DNA from: an uncultured Burkholderiales bacterium
GTDB lineage: Bacteria; Pseudomonadota; Gammaproteobacteria; Burkholderiales; Burkholderiaceae_C
Assembly (NCBI GenBank): GCA_903953985.1
Contig: CAJBLW010000215.1
Span: 1-8,398, forward strand
Length of the DNA stretch: 8,398 nucleotides
Direction of reading: 5' to 3'
Within the stretch, counting starts at the first letter, position 1, and each line of letters begins with the position of its first letter. Below, in pieces: positions 1 to 5,577 of this stretch. The notes beneath the pieces are model-generated. The model had not been told where the DNA came from and ran no database searches. It worked only from the letters and a program-made list of their open reading frames with translations. The translations under genes and the position numbers were made by a program.

Positions 1-928
1 ATGCCGGGTCCATGCGCTGGCGGGCCCGAGCAGCCACCCCCGTGTCGGCAAAAGCCCAGGCCATTGAAGCACCCATGCCTTGCAAGGCCGTGCGCACAGC
101 GGCTTGTTCCAGCGCACAGCTGCGTTCGCGCTTCAGCATCTCCAGCGCCCAATCGGGCAGCATCTGAAACGCAGCCCGCACGATCAAGCTGACCAAGGGC
201 CTGTCCAAGGGTGCACACGGATAGTGTTCGATCAGGTCAATCGTTTCGCGCGTGCGTTCGTCCACCCGCAATTGAGGTCGGTAATCCTGCAGTTGCATCA
301 GGGCCTGATGGCGCGTCAGGGGCAGATCGTGCGCGCCCAAGCGCTCCCCCATTTGCGCCATCTCGGCAAAGTACAGGTCTTGCCTGTCCGAGCGCAAAGG
401 CTGCAGCGACAGGTCTTGGTAGGCCCGCAAAAAACTGGTGGTCTCGCCCAGGTGTACCCAGCGGATCAGTTCAGGATCGTTGGCCACATAAGGCGTGCCA
501 TCGGGCAGCGTGCCGTGAATCTGCGCATGGATGCGGTTGACACGCTCAATGGTTTGCAAGGCTGCGGCTACGCCGCCATAGGTGGTGGTGGCCACAAACA
601 GGGCGGTGCGCCCCAAGCGCGCCTGCAGTTGGGTGCGAAAGCTTGAGTGGTCCCACACAGCGGCCAAAGCCCGGGGGTGCAGGGCCTGCAGCATGAGCGA
701 GGACAAGCCCCCGGTCATCATGGCCACAAAGTGGGCGTGCACCTGCCAAGCGGCCGAATCGGGCCCGAACAGTCCGGGGTCACCTGCAGGCTGCAAAAAG
801 TCGCGCGCATCACCAGTGGCCCCAGTCATGGCCCGCACGCGCTGGCCCAGTTGGTCCTTGATCTGCGCCTCCATGTGCGTTTGCAGCTGCGTGCGCAAGG
901 GGGATTGAAAAAATGAAAATCTGGCCAT
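1..928 (-). CDS. DUF2236 / MpaB-like oxygenase family protein (3' end outside window)
   Basis: The reverse-strand frame is open from an ATG at 928 to the window edge, giving 309 residues with no stop, so the C-terminus is missing. The translation carries the DUF2236 pattern (the family of fungal MpaB, related to rubber oxygenase Lcp). It begins with GDPGLFGPDSAAW (about 49-61), then an LHPRA segment with H84, then WDHSSFR (92-98). These are followed by RLGRTALFVATTTYGG (about 104-119), the paired histidines of RIHAQIHG (H134, H138) and WVHLGETTSF (H159). Family members are thought to be haem or metal oxygenases or oxidoreductases, but bacterial substrates are mostly unknown. No signal peptide is visible, so it is probably cytoplasmic. 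The start was chosen because the family domain begins soon after it; no good Shine-Dalgarno precedes it and the frame stays open upstream, so the start is uncertain. It lies 168 bp after the lipocalin gene on the same strand. Confidence 0.85.
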   Translation of the reverse strand, partial: MARFSFFQSPLRTQLQTHMEAQIKDQLGQRVRAMTGATGDARDFLQPAGDPGLFGPDSAAWQVHAHFVAMMTGGLSSLMLQALHPRALAAVWDHSSFRTQLQARLGRTALFVATTTYGGVAAALQTIERVNRIHAQIHGTLPDGTPYVANDPELIRWVHLGETTSFLRAYQDLSLQPLRSDRQDLYFAEMAQMGERLGAHDLPLTRHQALMQLQDYRPQLRVDERTRETIDLIEHYPCAPLDRPLVSLIVRAAFQMLPDWALEMLKRERSCALEQAAVRTALQGMGASMAWAFADTGVAARARQRMDPA

Positions 929-983
929 GGCCTGCAGGTTTAGAAAAACCCCAGTGTGGTTCAGCAGGCGCTGCCGTGCACGG

Positions 984-1002
984 CCAAGGGCAATGACCTT
1001 GG
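984..1002. repeat. Short inverted repeat in the DUF2236-lipocalin gap
   Basis: CCAAGG at 984-989 is matched by CCTTGG at 997-1002 around a 7-nt loop. It lies between the lipocalin stop and the DUF2236 start. No T-run follows it on the minus strand, so it is not a canonical intrinsic terminator. It could be a weak hairpin or chance. Confidence 0.25.
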
Positions 1003-1096
1003 TCGCTGCTCCGGCACACGGTGGTCCTGCCCAAGTTCCATGCCCTCGTCCAGAACGCCTTGTGGGGACCAGACCGAAACAACGCACTGATGAAGG

Positions 1097-1711
1097 TCAA
1101 GGCCGACTGGGTTCGATCCGTTTCAAATCAAAGCCACGGTCGTGCAGTTTGCCCAACAAGTCTTGGTAAGTGGCCGCAGGCATTTGCGGCGTGCGCGACA
1201 AGATCCACAGGTACTCACGTCTCGGCTCGCTCACCACCACCCATTGGTAGTTCGGGTCCAGATCGATGATCCAGTAATCGCCCCAGACCATCGGGATAAA
1301 AGACAACCACTCGGGGGCAAAGCGCACTTTGAGCCGTGGTGAGTTCGGCCCGCCGATTTGGCGTGCCGCCCCCAGCGCTTCGGTCCATTCGCCCTTGTCG
1401 GTTTTGCAGCGGTTAAGCACCTGTACCCGGCCACCGGCTTGCAGCGTGTAGGTGGCCTGCGTGCTGCTGGCGCATTTCCTCTGAAACCAGTTCGGGTACT
1501 TGGCGATCTCGTGCCAGGTGCCCATGTAGCGCGGCACGTCGACAGAAGGTACGGAGACCAAAGGGGCGGGTTCGGCATGCGCTGGCCCGATGGCCGCGAA
1601 GGCGATCAGTGCCAGAGCCAGCCATACTGCAACCATGCGGGTCAGAGCAGAAAGAAGGGCTGGGACGGCCCCTCGGCGTAGCGCGTACACAGGCCGGGTT
1701 ATGGAGTTCAT
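1097..1711 (-). CDS. blc: Exported Blc-type lipocalin
   Basis: A 204-residue lipocalin of the bacterial Blc/apolipoprotein-D group, which bind fatty acids, lysophospholipids or other small hydrophobic ligands in a beta-barrel. The first lipocalin motif is GTWHEIAKYPNWFQRKC (64-80). The NRC motif is at 100-102 and the hallmark YLWILSRTP lies near the C-terminus. C80 and C102 are conserved family positions. The N-terminus has basic residues, a hydrophobic stretch and an AHA|EP signal-peptidase I site after residue 46. There is no lipobox cysteine, so unlike E. coli Blc it should be a soluble periplasmic protein. The start at 1711 is supported by CAGGA about 8 nt upstream. An in-frame extension to 1837 would add 42 residues that do not look like lipocalin and overlap the SDR gene, and was rejected. 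An internal Met26 would give a more conventional signal-peptide length. The SDR gene lies 83 bp upstream on the same strand. Confidence 0.9.
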   Translation of the reverse strand: MNSITRPVYALRRGAVPALLSALTRMVAVWLALALIAFAAIGPAHAEPAPLVSVPSVDVPRYMGTWHEIAKYPNWFQRKCASSTQATYTLQAGGRVQVLNRCKTDKGEWTEALGAARQIGGPNSPRLKVRFAPEWLSFIPMVWGDYWIIDLDPNYQWVVVSEPRREYLWILSRTPQMPAATYQDLLGKLHDRGFDLKRIEPSRP

Positions 1712-1737
1712 AGTGGGATCCTGTAAGCGGGTGTCGG

Positions 1738-1776
1738 GGGCGTCTGGGCCACTGCAGCGAGCTGGCCACAGCGCCC
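1738..1776. repeat. Bulged hairpin between the SDR and lipocalin genes
   Basis: On the plus strand GGGCG, CTG and GGCCA (1738-1742, 1744-1746, 1747-1751) pair with TGGCC, CAG and CGCCC (1763-1767, 1769-1771, 1772-1776). The result is 13 base pairs interrupted by two single-base bulges (T1743, A1768) around an 11-nt loop. It starts about 18 nt past the SDR stop, where a terminator would sit, but no U-tract follows on either strand. It could be a 3'-end stabiliser, a Rho-associated terminator or a leader structure for the lipocalin mRNA. Confidence 0.4.
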
Positions 1777-1794
1777 ATGCACCAGATCTGTCGG

Positions 1795-2589
1795 TTACAC
1801 CACGATGGGGTTCAAGGCTCCGTCCATGCTCATGCAAATGCCGGTGACGTAGCTGGCTTTGGATGAGGCCAAAAATAACACCGCATTGGCGATTTCTTCG
1901 GGCTCGGCCATGCGGCCCAAGGGGATTTTGGCGACCGCTTGCGCCATGGCTTCTTCGGTGTCGATCCCTTTGATCCGTGCATCGGCCACCATGCCTTCTT
2001 GCAGGCGATCGGTCAGGGTCAGGCCGGGGTTGACCGCATTCACCCGAATGCCCTGTGGCCCATAAGCCGCGGCCATACCCGCGCTCACCAGCATCAAAGC
2101 CGCGTTGGCAGCACCGCCGGGCATGTGGATGGGGCTGGCCACTTTGCCGCCGTTGCCCACGATGTTCACCACCGCGCCTTGGCCGCGCGCAGCCATGCGC
2201 TGGATGGTGGGGGTGAGCATGTGGATGGTGGTGAAATATTTGGCCTGCATCGCATCGGCAAAGGCCTCGGGCGTGAGCTCAGGCGCGGGCGTGCGCTTGG
2301 CCGCACCAGCCGAGTTGACCAACACATCAACCGGGCCGAACGCGGCTTCGGCCGAGTTCAGCGCCGTCAGGGCATGCGCCGCATCGCGCAAATTGGCGGC
2401 CACCGTGTGGATGCGTTCGGCCGGAAAGTGGGCATGCAGTTTTTGCAGGGCATTGTTCAGGTTGGCCGCGTCACGCGAGACCAGCGTGACCTTCGCGCCT
2501 TCTTCAAGGAAGGCGTGAGCGCAAGCCAGGCCAATGCCTTTGCTGCCGCCGGTGATCAAAACATGCTTGTCGCTTAGGTGCAGATTCAT
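1795..2589 (-). CDS. SDR-fold protein lacking the usual catalytic residues
   Basis: A 264-residue single-domain short-chain dehydrogenase/reductase homologue. The NAD(P)-binding glycine motif TGGSKGIG (13-20) is intact, as are NSAG (92-95), the VNAVNPG segment (183-189) and the C-terminal SYVTG...DG region. The catalytic tetrad is not: the YxxxK site reads GGAAN at 158-162, the catalytic Ser region reads NIVGNGGK (142-149), and the helix-E Asn region reads MQAKYFT. The NAAL after the altered site resembles a divergent SDR branch with conserved xxGxxxNAAL, in which an aromatic or His (here H155) sits upstream. It may therefore be a distinct enzyme class rather than a decayed gene. The start at 2589 has AGAAGAG a few bases upstream and begins directly before the fold. 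The frame stays open far upstream to 3408 only as a shadow of the opposing lyase gene. It is transcribed divergently from that lyase across a 69-bp AT-rich gap, suggesting linked regulation and perhaps a shared pathway. Confidence 0.88.
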   Translation of the reverse strand: MNLHLSDKHVLITGGSKGIGLACAHAFLEEGAKVTLVSRDAANLNNALQKLHAHFPAERIHTVAANLRDAAHALTALNSAEAAFGPVDVLVNSAGAAKRTPAPELTPEAFADAMQAKYFTTIHMLTPTIQRMAARGQGAVVNIVGNGGKVASPIHMPGGAANAALMLVSAGMAAAYGPQGIRVNAVNPGLTLTDRLQEGMVADARIKGIDTEEAMAQAVAKIPLGRMAEPEEIANAVLFLASSKASYVTGICMSMDGALNPIVV

Positions 2590-2658
2590 GGGAGACTCTT
2601 CTGATGAAATAAGAAATTGAATTCCGTGATTTAAACACCCTTCTTTTTTCTTTGCCCA
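2590..2658. promoter_or_regulatory. Divergent AT-rich promoter gap, SDR / lyase
   Basis: This 69-bp gap between two divergent start codons is clearly richer in A and T than the flanking genes, so both promoters should lie here or slightly inside the opposing genes. I could not assign convincing -35/-10 pairs. It has no copy of the TGTCAWACA element found upstream of the GntR gene. The lyase has no recognisable Shine-Dalgarno (a pyrimidine run precedes its ATG), while the SDR has a purine-rich one. Confidence 0.5.
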
Positions 2659-3531
2659 ATGAACACAAAAACCTCTGTCTTGCGTGCGCGTTTGAATCAA
2701 CCGGGTCTGGTGGTGGCGCCCGGCGTGTTCGACATGGTGTCGCTGCGCCTGGCCGACAGCTTTGGCTTTGATGCGCTGTACATGACCGGCTACGGCACCG
2801 TGGCCTCGCACATGGGCCTGCCCGATGCGGGCTTGGCCACTTACAGCGACATGGTCGGCCGCGTCACGGCCATGGCGGACATGGCCCGCACGCCCTTGAT
2901 AGCCGACGCCGACACCGGCTATGGCGGCCTGCTCAACATGCGCCACACCATCCGGGGTTACGAAGCCGCGGGCGCTTGCGCCATCCAGCTTGAAGACCAA
3001 GAGTTCCCCAAAAAATGCGGCCACACCCCGGGCCGGCGCGTCATCCCCACGGCCGACATGGTGCGCAAGATCCAGGTGGCCGTCGATTCGCGCGAATCCA
3101 AAGACTTTTTGATCATCGCCCGCACCGACGCCCGCACCACGCTGGGCCTCGATGAAGCGCTGCGCCGGGCCGAGGCCTATGCCAAGGCCGGGGCCGACAT
3201 TTTGTTTGTCGAGTCGCCCGAGTCCGAAGAAGAAATGCGCCGCATTGGCCAAAGCTTTGACCTGCCGCTGGTGGCCAACATGGTCGAGAAAGGCCGCACG
3301 CCTGTGCTGACCCGCCCCGAGCTGGAATCGCTGGGTTACAAGATCGCGATCTTCCCCGTCACCGCCTTGCTGGCCGGCGTGCAGGCCATGACTCAGGTGT
3401 ACCAGCAATTCAAGGACACGGGCTCATCAGCCAAGGGCAGCACCCCGCTCTATGACTTTGCCGACCTGACCCGGCTCATGGGTTTTGAAGACGTATGGGC
3501 TTTTGAAAAGCGCTACGCCGAGACCGACTAA
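2659..3531 (+). CDS. Isocitrate lyase / PEP mutase superfamily C-C lyase
   Basis: A 290-residue member of the isocitrate lyase/PEP mutase superfamily (TIM-barrel, Mg-dependent, cytoplasmic). The KKCGH catalytic-loop signature is at 118-122, with C120 as the expected acid/base. Mg/substrate residues appear in DADTGYGG (83-90) and LEDQ (111-114), with the family segments YMTGYG (41-46) and IARTDA (143-148). The KKCGH loop marks the lyase branch (2-methylisocitrate lyase PrpB, 2,3-dimethylmalate lyase, oxaloacetate hydrolase, petal-death protein). True PEP mutases carry a different loop. Such enzymes break the C2-C3 bond of 2-hydroxy di- or tricarboxylates, releasing pyruvate, oxalate or a similar acid. 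The length fits this branch. No methylcitrate-cycle partners (prpC, prpD/acnD) are visible, so PrpB is not the preferred call. The start is the first ATG before the fold, without a clear ribosome site. The receptor gene follows 28 bp later and is probably cotranscribed, suggesting the lyase acts on an imported carboxylate or its product. Confidence 0.9.
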   Translation: MNTKTSVLRARLNQPGLVVAPGVFDMVSLRLADSFGFDALYMTGYGTVASHMGLPDAGLATYSDMVGRVTAMADMARTPLIADADTGYGGLLNMRHTIRGYEAAGACAIQLEDQEFPKKCGHTPGRRVIPTADMVRKIQVAVDSRESKDFLIIARTDARTTLGLDEALRRAEAYAKAGADILFVESPESEEEMRRIGQSFDLPLVANMVEKGRTPVLTRPELESLGYKIAIFPVTALLAGVQAMTQVYQQFKDTGSSAKGSTPLYDFADLTRLMGFEDVWAFEKRYAETD

Positions 3532-3559
3532 TTTCACCCTGAAACCCCTGGAGACAACG

Positions 3560-4579
3560 ATGAACAATAAAAGCACAACCCCACGACGCCATTGGCTCAA
3601 AGCCGCGCTGAGCACGGGCTTGATGGCCGCTGCCTGCGGTGGCTTGGCCCTGAGTGCCAGCACGGCCGCTGCGCAAGCTGCCTACCCCGCCAAACCGATC
3701 CGTCTGGTGGTGCCCTTTGCCACCGGCGGCGTGACCGACACCAGCGGCCGTCTGATCGCCGAGCAGTTGTCCAAGCGCTTGGGCCAGCAGGTGATCGTGG
3801 ACAACAAGCCCGGCGCCTCGGGCAACATCGGCACACAAATGGTGGCCACCGCCGCGCCCGATGGCTACACCTTGCTCTTGGGCTTTGACGGCACGATGGT
3901 GATCAATCCGCATGTGTTTCCCAAAGTGGGTTTTGACACCGCCAAAGACTTCGCGCCGATCGGCAAGATCGGTGACGCGATTTTGATTTTGGTGTCCCAC
4001 CCCGGCGTGCCCGCCAAGACGCTGCAACAATTGATCGCCTTGTCCAAAACACAATCGGGCGGTTTGTCTTACGGCACTTCCGGCACGGGCGGCACGCCAC
4101 ACATCGCCGGTGAATTGCTCAAGCAGCGCACTGGCGCCAATCTCACGCACATCCCTTACAAAGGCGGCGGTCAGGCCATGATCGATGTGATGGGCGGCTC
4201 CATCCCGCTGGTGTACACCGCCGTGGCGGGCGCCATTCAACACGTCAAGGCAGGCAAACTGCATGCGGTGGCGGTGTCCAGCGCGCAACGCGCCCCGTCC
4301 ATGCCCGATGTGCCCACTTTCATTGAATCGGGCGTGACCGATTTCGACATCAACTCCTGGGTCGGCTTGCTGGCTCCCGCCAAAACGCCCCAGGCGATTG
4401 TGGACAAGCTCAACACCGAACTGAACGCCGTGCTGAACGACCCGGCAGTGCGCGAGCGCCTGAACACCCTGGGCATCACCGCCAGCCCTGGCGGCCCTGA
4501 GCGCTTTGGCCGTGACATGGCGCGTGATCTGTCGCGCTACGCGGCCGTGGTCAAAGCGGCGGGCATCAAAGCGGAGTGA
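3560..4579 (+). CDS. Bug/TctC-family tripartite tricarboxylate transporter receptor
   Basis: A 339-residue periplasmic solute-binding protein of the Bug (Bordetella uptake gene)/TctC family. Family landmarks are PFATGGVTD (52-60), DNKPGASGNIG (81-91), APDGYTLLLG (99-108), HIPYKGGG (197-204) and INSWVGLLAP (264-273). These receptors bind carboxylates or small amphipathic acids through water-bridged contacts with two loops, and feed TctA/TctB permeases or act as sensors. The N-terminus has PRRHWLK followed by a hydrophobic stretch and an AAAQA|AYP cleavage site near residue 40. The twin arginine hints at Tat export, which is common in this family, but Sec cannot be excluded. The start at 3560 is set by GGAG six bases upstream; an in-frame extension to 3485 would overlap the lyase gene and precede the signal peptide. 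No tctA/tctB lies in the window, so it is an orphan receptor, as is usual for Bug proteins in Burkholderiales. The ligand is not identifiable here. Confidence 0.93.
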   Translation: MNNKSTTPRRHWLKAALSTGLMAAACGGLALSASTAAAQAAYPAKPIRLVVPFATGGVTDTSGRLIAEQLSKRLGQQVIVDNKPGASGNIGTQMVATAAPDGYTLLLGFDGTMVINPHVFPKVGFDTAKDFAPIGKIGDAILILVSHPGVPAKTLQQLIALSKTQSGGLSYGTSGTGGTPHIAGELLKQRTGANLTHIPYKGGGQAMIDVMGGSIPLVYTAVAGAIQHVKAGKLHAVAVSSAQRAPSMPDVPTFIESGVTDFDINSWVGLLAPAKTPQAIVDKLNTELNAVLNDPAVRERLNTLGITASPGGPERFGRDMARDLSRYAAVVKAAGIKAE

Positions 4580-4580
4580 T

Positions 4581-5354
4581 TCAGCCCTGCAGCCCTTTGA
4601 CCAGTGGCTGCGCCAGCCGCTCGCCTTCTTGGGCCCAGAAGGTTGGGTCGGCTTTGCGGATGCGGCCGATGGCGTTGCCCATGTGCGCGGCGGCGGCTTG
4701 CCGGGCCTGAATGGGATCACCGGCCTGCACGGCCTGCAAAATAGCCTGGTGCTCGTTGCGCACAGCGGCGGCAAAGTCGCCACGCCGGGCCTCGTTGGCC
4801 CGTGTGACCTGGGTGGCCCCGTGCAGGAACTGGCTGAGGTAGCCCAATGTCTGGATCAGAAAAGGATTGTGTGTGGCCTCGGCAATCGCCCGGTGGAAAT
4901 GCACATCTTCGGCCACACCATCGCCGCCCGACTGGACGGCCTGTTCCAGCGCATGGACCGCTTGTTCGATGGCCAGCAGGTCGCTGGCACTGCGCCGCTC
5001 GGCCGCCAACGCCGCCACCTCGGCCTCCAAAGCGCGGCGCACCTCCACCATCTGAATCACGGCCTCTTGCGAAGCGGCTTGCCGGGCTTCGAACTGCAGC
5101 GGCGCAAAGGGCAGTTGCTGCCTGACAAACACCCCGCTGCCTTGGCGCGAATCCACCAGGCCCAGCGATTTAAGGCGCGACACCGCCTCGCGCACGACGG
5201 TGCGGCTGACCTGGAACTGCTCGACCAAGCGCGCCTCGGTGGGCAGTTTGTCGCCCGGCGCCAGACGACCTTGCTTGATCTCGGCGCTCAATTGCTCCGC
5301 CACCTGATCGGACAAACGGGCACCGCTGGAGACGGGGGTGAAGTGCTGGCTCAT
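4581..5354 (-). CDS. FadR/FCD-subfamily GntR transcriptional regulator
   Basis: A 257-residue transcription factor with an N-terminal GntR winged helix-turn-helix (about 14-78; LPTEARLVEQFQVSRTVVRE at 37-56, then a wing ending QGSGVFV) and an all-helical C-terminal FCD ligand domain (about 98-228). The expected metal-site residues of metal-binding FCD proteins are present: D150 and H154 in DVHFH, H202 in NEHQ and H224 in AAAHM. FCD regulators usually sense carboxylates or sugar acids and repress nearby catabolic genes and themselves. The ATG at 5354 is preferred; TTG at 5369 would add five residues and place the start inside the operator candidate. No strong Shine-Dalgarno is seen. It is convergent with the receptor gene (one base between stops) and divergent from the hydroxylase operon, its likeliest target. 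Effector unknown; a carboxylate handled by this locus is inferred. Confidence 0.93.
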   Translation of the reverse strand: MSQHFTPVSSGARLSDQVAEQLSAEIKQGRLAPGDKLPTEARLVEQFQVSRTVVREAVSRLKSLGLVDSRQGSGVFVRQQLPFAPLQFEARQAASQEAVIQMVEVRRALEAEVAALAAERRSASDLLAIEQAVHALEQAVQSGGDGVAEDVHFHRAIAEATHNPFLIQTLGYLSQFLHGATQVTRANEARRGDFAAAVRNEHQAILQAVQAGDPIQARQAAAAHMGNAIGRIRKADPTFWAQEGERLAQPLVKGLQG

Positions 5355-5358
5355 GGAG

Positions 5359-5369
5359 TTGTCATACAA
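5359..5369. promoter_or_regulatory. Candidate GntR/FCD operator 1
   Basis: TTGTCATACAA is an inverted repeat (TTGT/ACAA, 3-nt centre) that matches the FadR-subfamily operator layout TNGTNNNACNA. It lies five bases upstream of the regulator's ATG, where bound protein would block its own expression. Its core TGTCATACA is nearly repeated at 5409-5417. Confidence 0.55.
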
Positions 5370-5381
5370 AAAACAAATCTA

Positions 5382-5414
5382 AGCATAACGGGCTGAGCAA
5401 CGGGGTGCTGTCAA
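5382..5414 (-). promoter_or_regulatory. Candidate promoter of the GntR gene
   Basis: On the minus strand a perfect TTGACA lies at 5414-5409. The best -10-like hexamer is TATGCT at 5387-5382, but the spacer is 21 bp rather than about 17, so the pairing is weak. Operator candidate 2 overlaps the -35 and operator candidate 1 would lie just past the start of transcription. The -35 is convincing; the -10 is not. Confidence 0.35.
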
Positions 5415-5418
5415 ACAG
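5408..5418. promoter_or_regulatory. Candidate GntR/FCD operator 2
   Basis: CTGTCAAACAG is a perfect inverted repeat of 4-bp arms with a 3-nt centre. Its TGTCAAACA core differs at one central base from the core at 5360-5368. The two cores start 49 bp apart. This copy covers the -35 of the leftward promoter and lies about 50 bp upstream of the rightward promoter candidate. Confidence 0.5.
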
Positions 5419-5434
5419 GTGTCGTTGGGCGTTG

Positions 5435-5487
5435 GGGGCTGGGTGTTGCGTTCAAACCACCACGCTTAACCCTCAACCCTCAGCCCC
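5435..5487. repeat. Imperfect long inverted repeat upstream of the hydroxylase
   Basis: GGGGCTGGGTGTTGCG (5435-5450) pairs with CTCAACCCTCAGCCCC (5472-5487): 13 of 16 positions are Watson-Crick, plus one G-U if transcribed, around a 21-nt loop. The right arm abuts the TAAAAT -10 candidate. It could be a cruciform or regulatory structure, or a terminator-like element isolating the operon. The strand asymmetry (a G/T-rich arm and a C/A-rich arm) is marked. Confidence 0.4.
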
Positions 5488-5494
5488 TTAAAAT
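5466..5494 (+). promoter_or_regulatory. Candidate sigma-70 promoter of the hydroxylase operon
   Basis: TTAACC (5466-5471) and TAAAAT (5489-5494) are separated by exactly 17 bp. The -10 matches 5 of 6 consensus bases and the -35 matches 4 of 6. Transcription would begin near 5501, leaving a leader of about 77 nt that includes the palindrome at 5508-5521. This is sequence inference only. Confidence 0.45.
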
Positions 5495-5502
5495 TACGTT
5501 TA

Positions 5503-5532
5503 GGTAAATTGATTTATCAATGGTAAATTACG
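5503..5532. promoter_or_regulatory. Palindrome flanked by direct repeats; candidate operator
   Basis: ATTGATTTATCAAT (5508-5521) is an inverted repeat with 6-bp arms and a 2-nt centre. It is bracketed by GGTAAATT at 5503-5510 and again at 5522-5529, starts 19 bp apart. AAATTACG also occurs twice (5491-5498 and 5525-5532). The cluster would span roughly +3 to +32 of the candidate promoter, a typical repressor position. The palindrome resembles MarR-type sites more than the TGTCAWACA sites, so a second regulator encoded elsewhere may act here. Confidence 0.45.
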
Positions 5533-5577
5533 GCCTGGGCACCGCAGGGTGCTTTTTGACCATTCTGGAGCTCGCAC

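Noticed and set aside
80..646. 188-codon plus-strand open frame
   Set aside because: Antisense to the DUF2236 gene, whose translation has clear family motifs; composition is shadow-like.
984..1002. Intrinsic terminator for the lipocalin gene
   Set aside because: The six-pair stem is not followed by a U-tract on the minus strand.
1712..1837. Lipocalin start at 1837 instead of 1711
   Set aside because: It would place 42 non-lipocalin residues ahead of the signal peptide and overlap the SDR gene's end.
2590..3408. In-frame N-terminal extension of the SDR reading frame
   Set aside because: The extension lies antisense to the well-supported lyase gene, has no SDR-like sequence, and the fold begins at the ATG at 2589 with a ribosome site.
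2659..3531. 2-methylisocitrate lyase PrpB or PEP mutase
   Set aside because: There is no methylcitrate-cycle neighbour, and the KKCGH loop excludes a PEP mutase; only the broader lyase branch is supportable.
3476..4783. 435-codon minus-strand open frame opposite the receptor gene
   Set aside because: It overlaps the receptor and the regulator, contains no recognisable domain and has the His/Gly/Ala-rich composition typical of antisense GC-rich frames.
5351..5365. Four-codon leader peptide (ATG at 5365 on the minus strand) overlapping the regulator start by ATGA
   Set aside because: It is too short to distinguish from chance and coincides with the operator candidate, which explains the sequence better.
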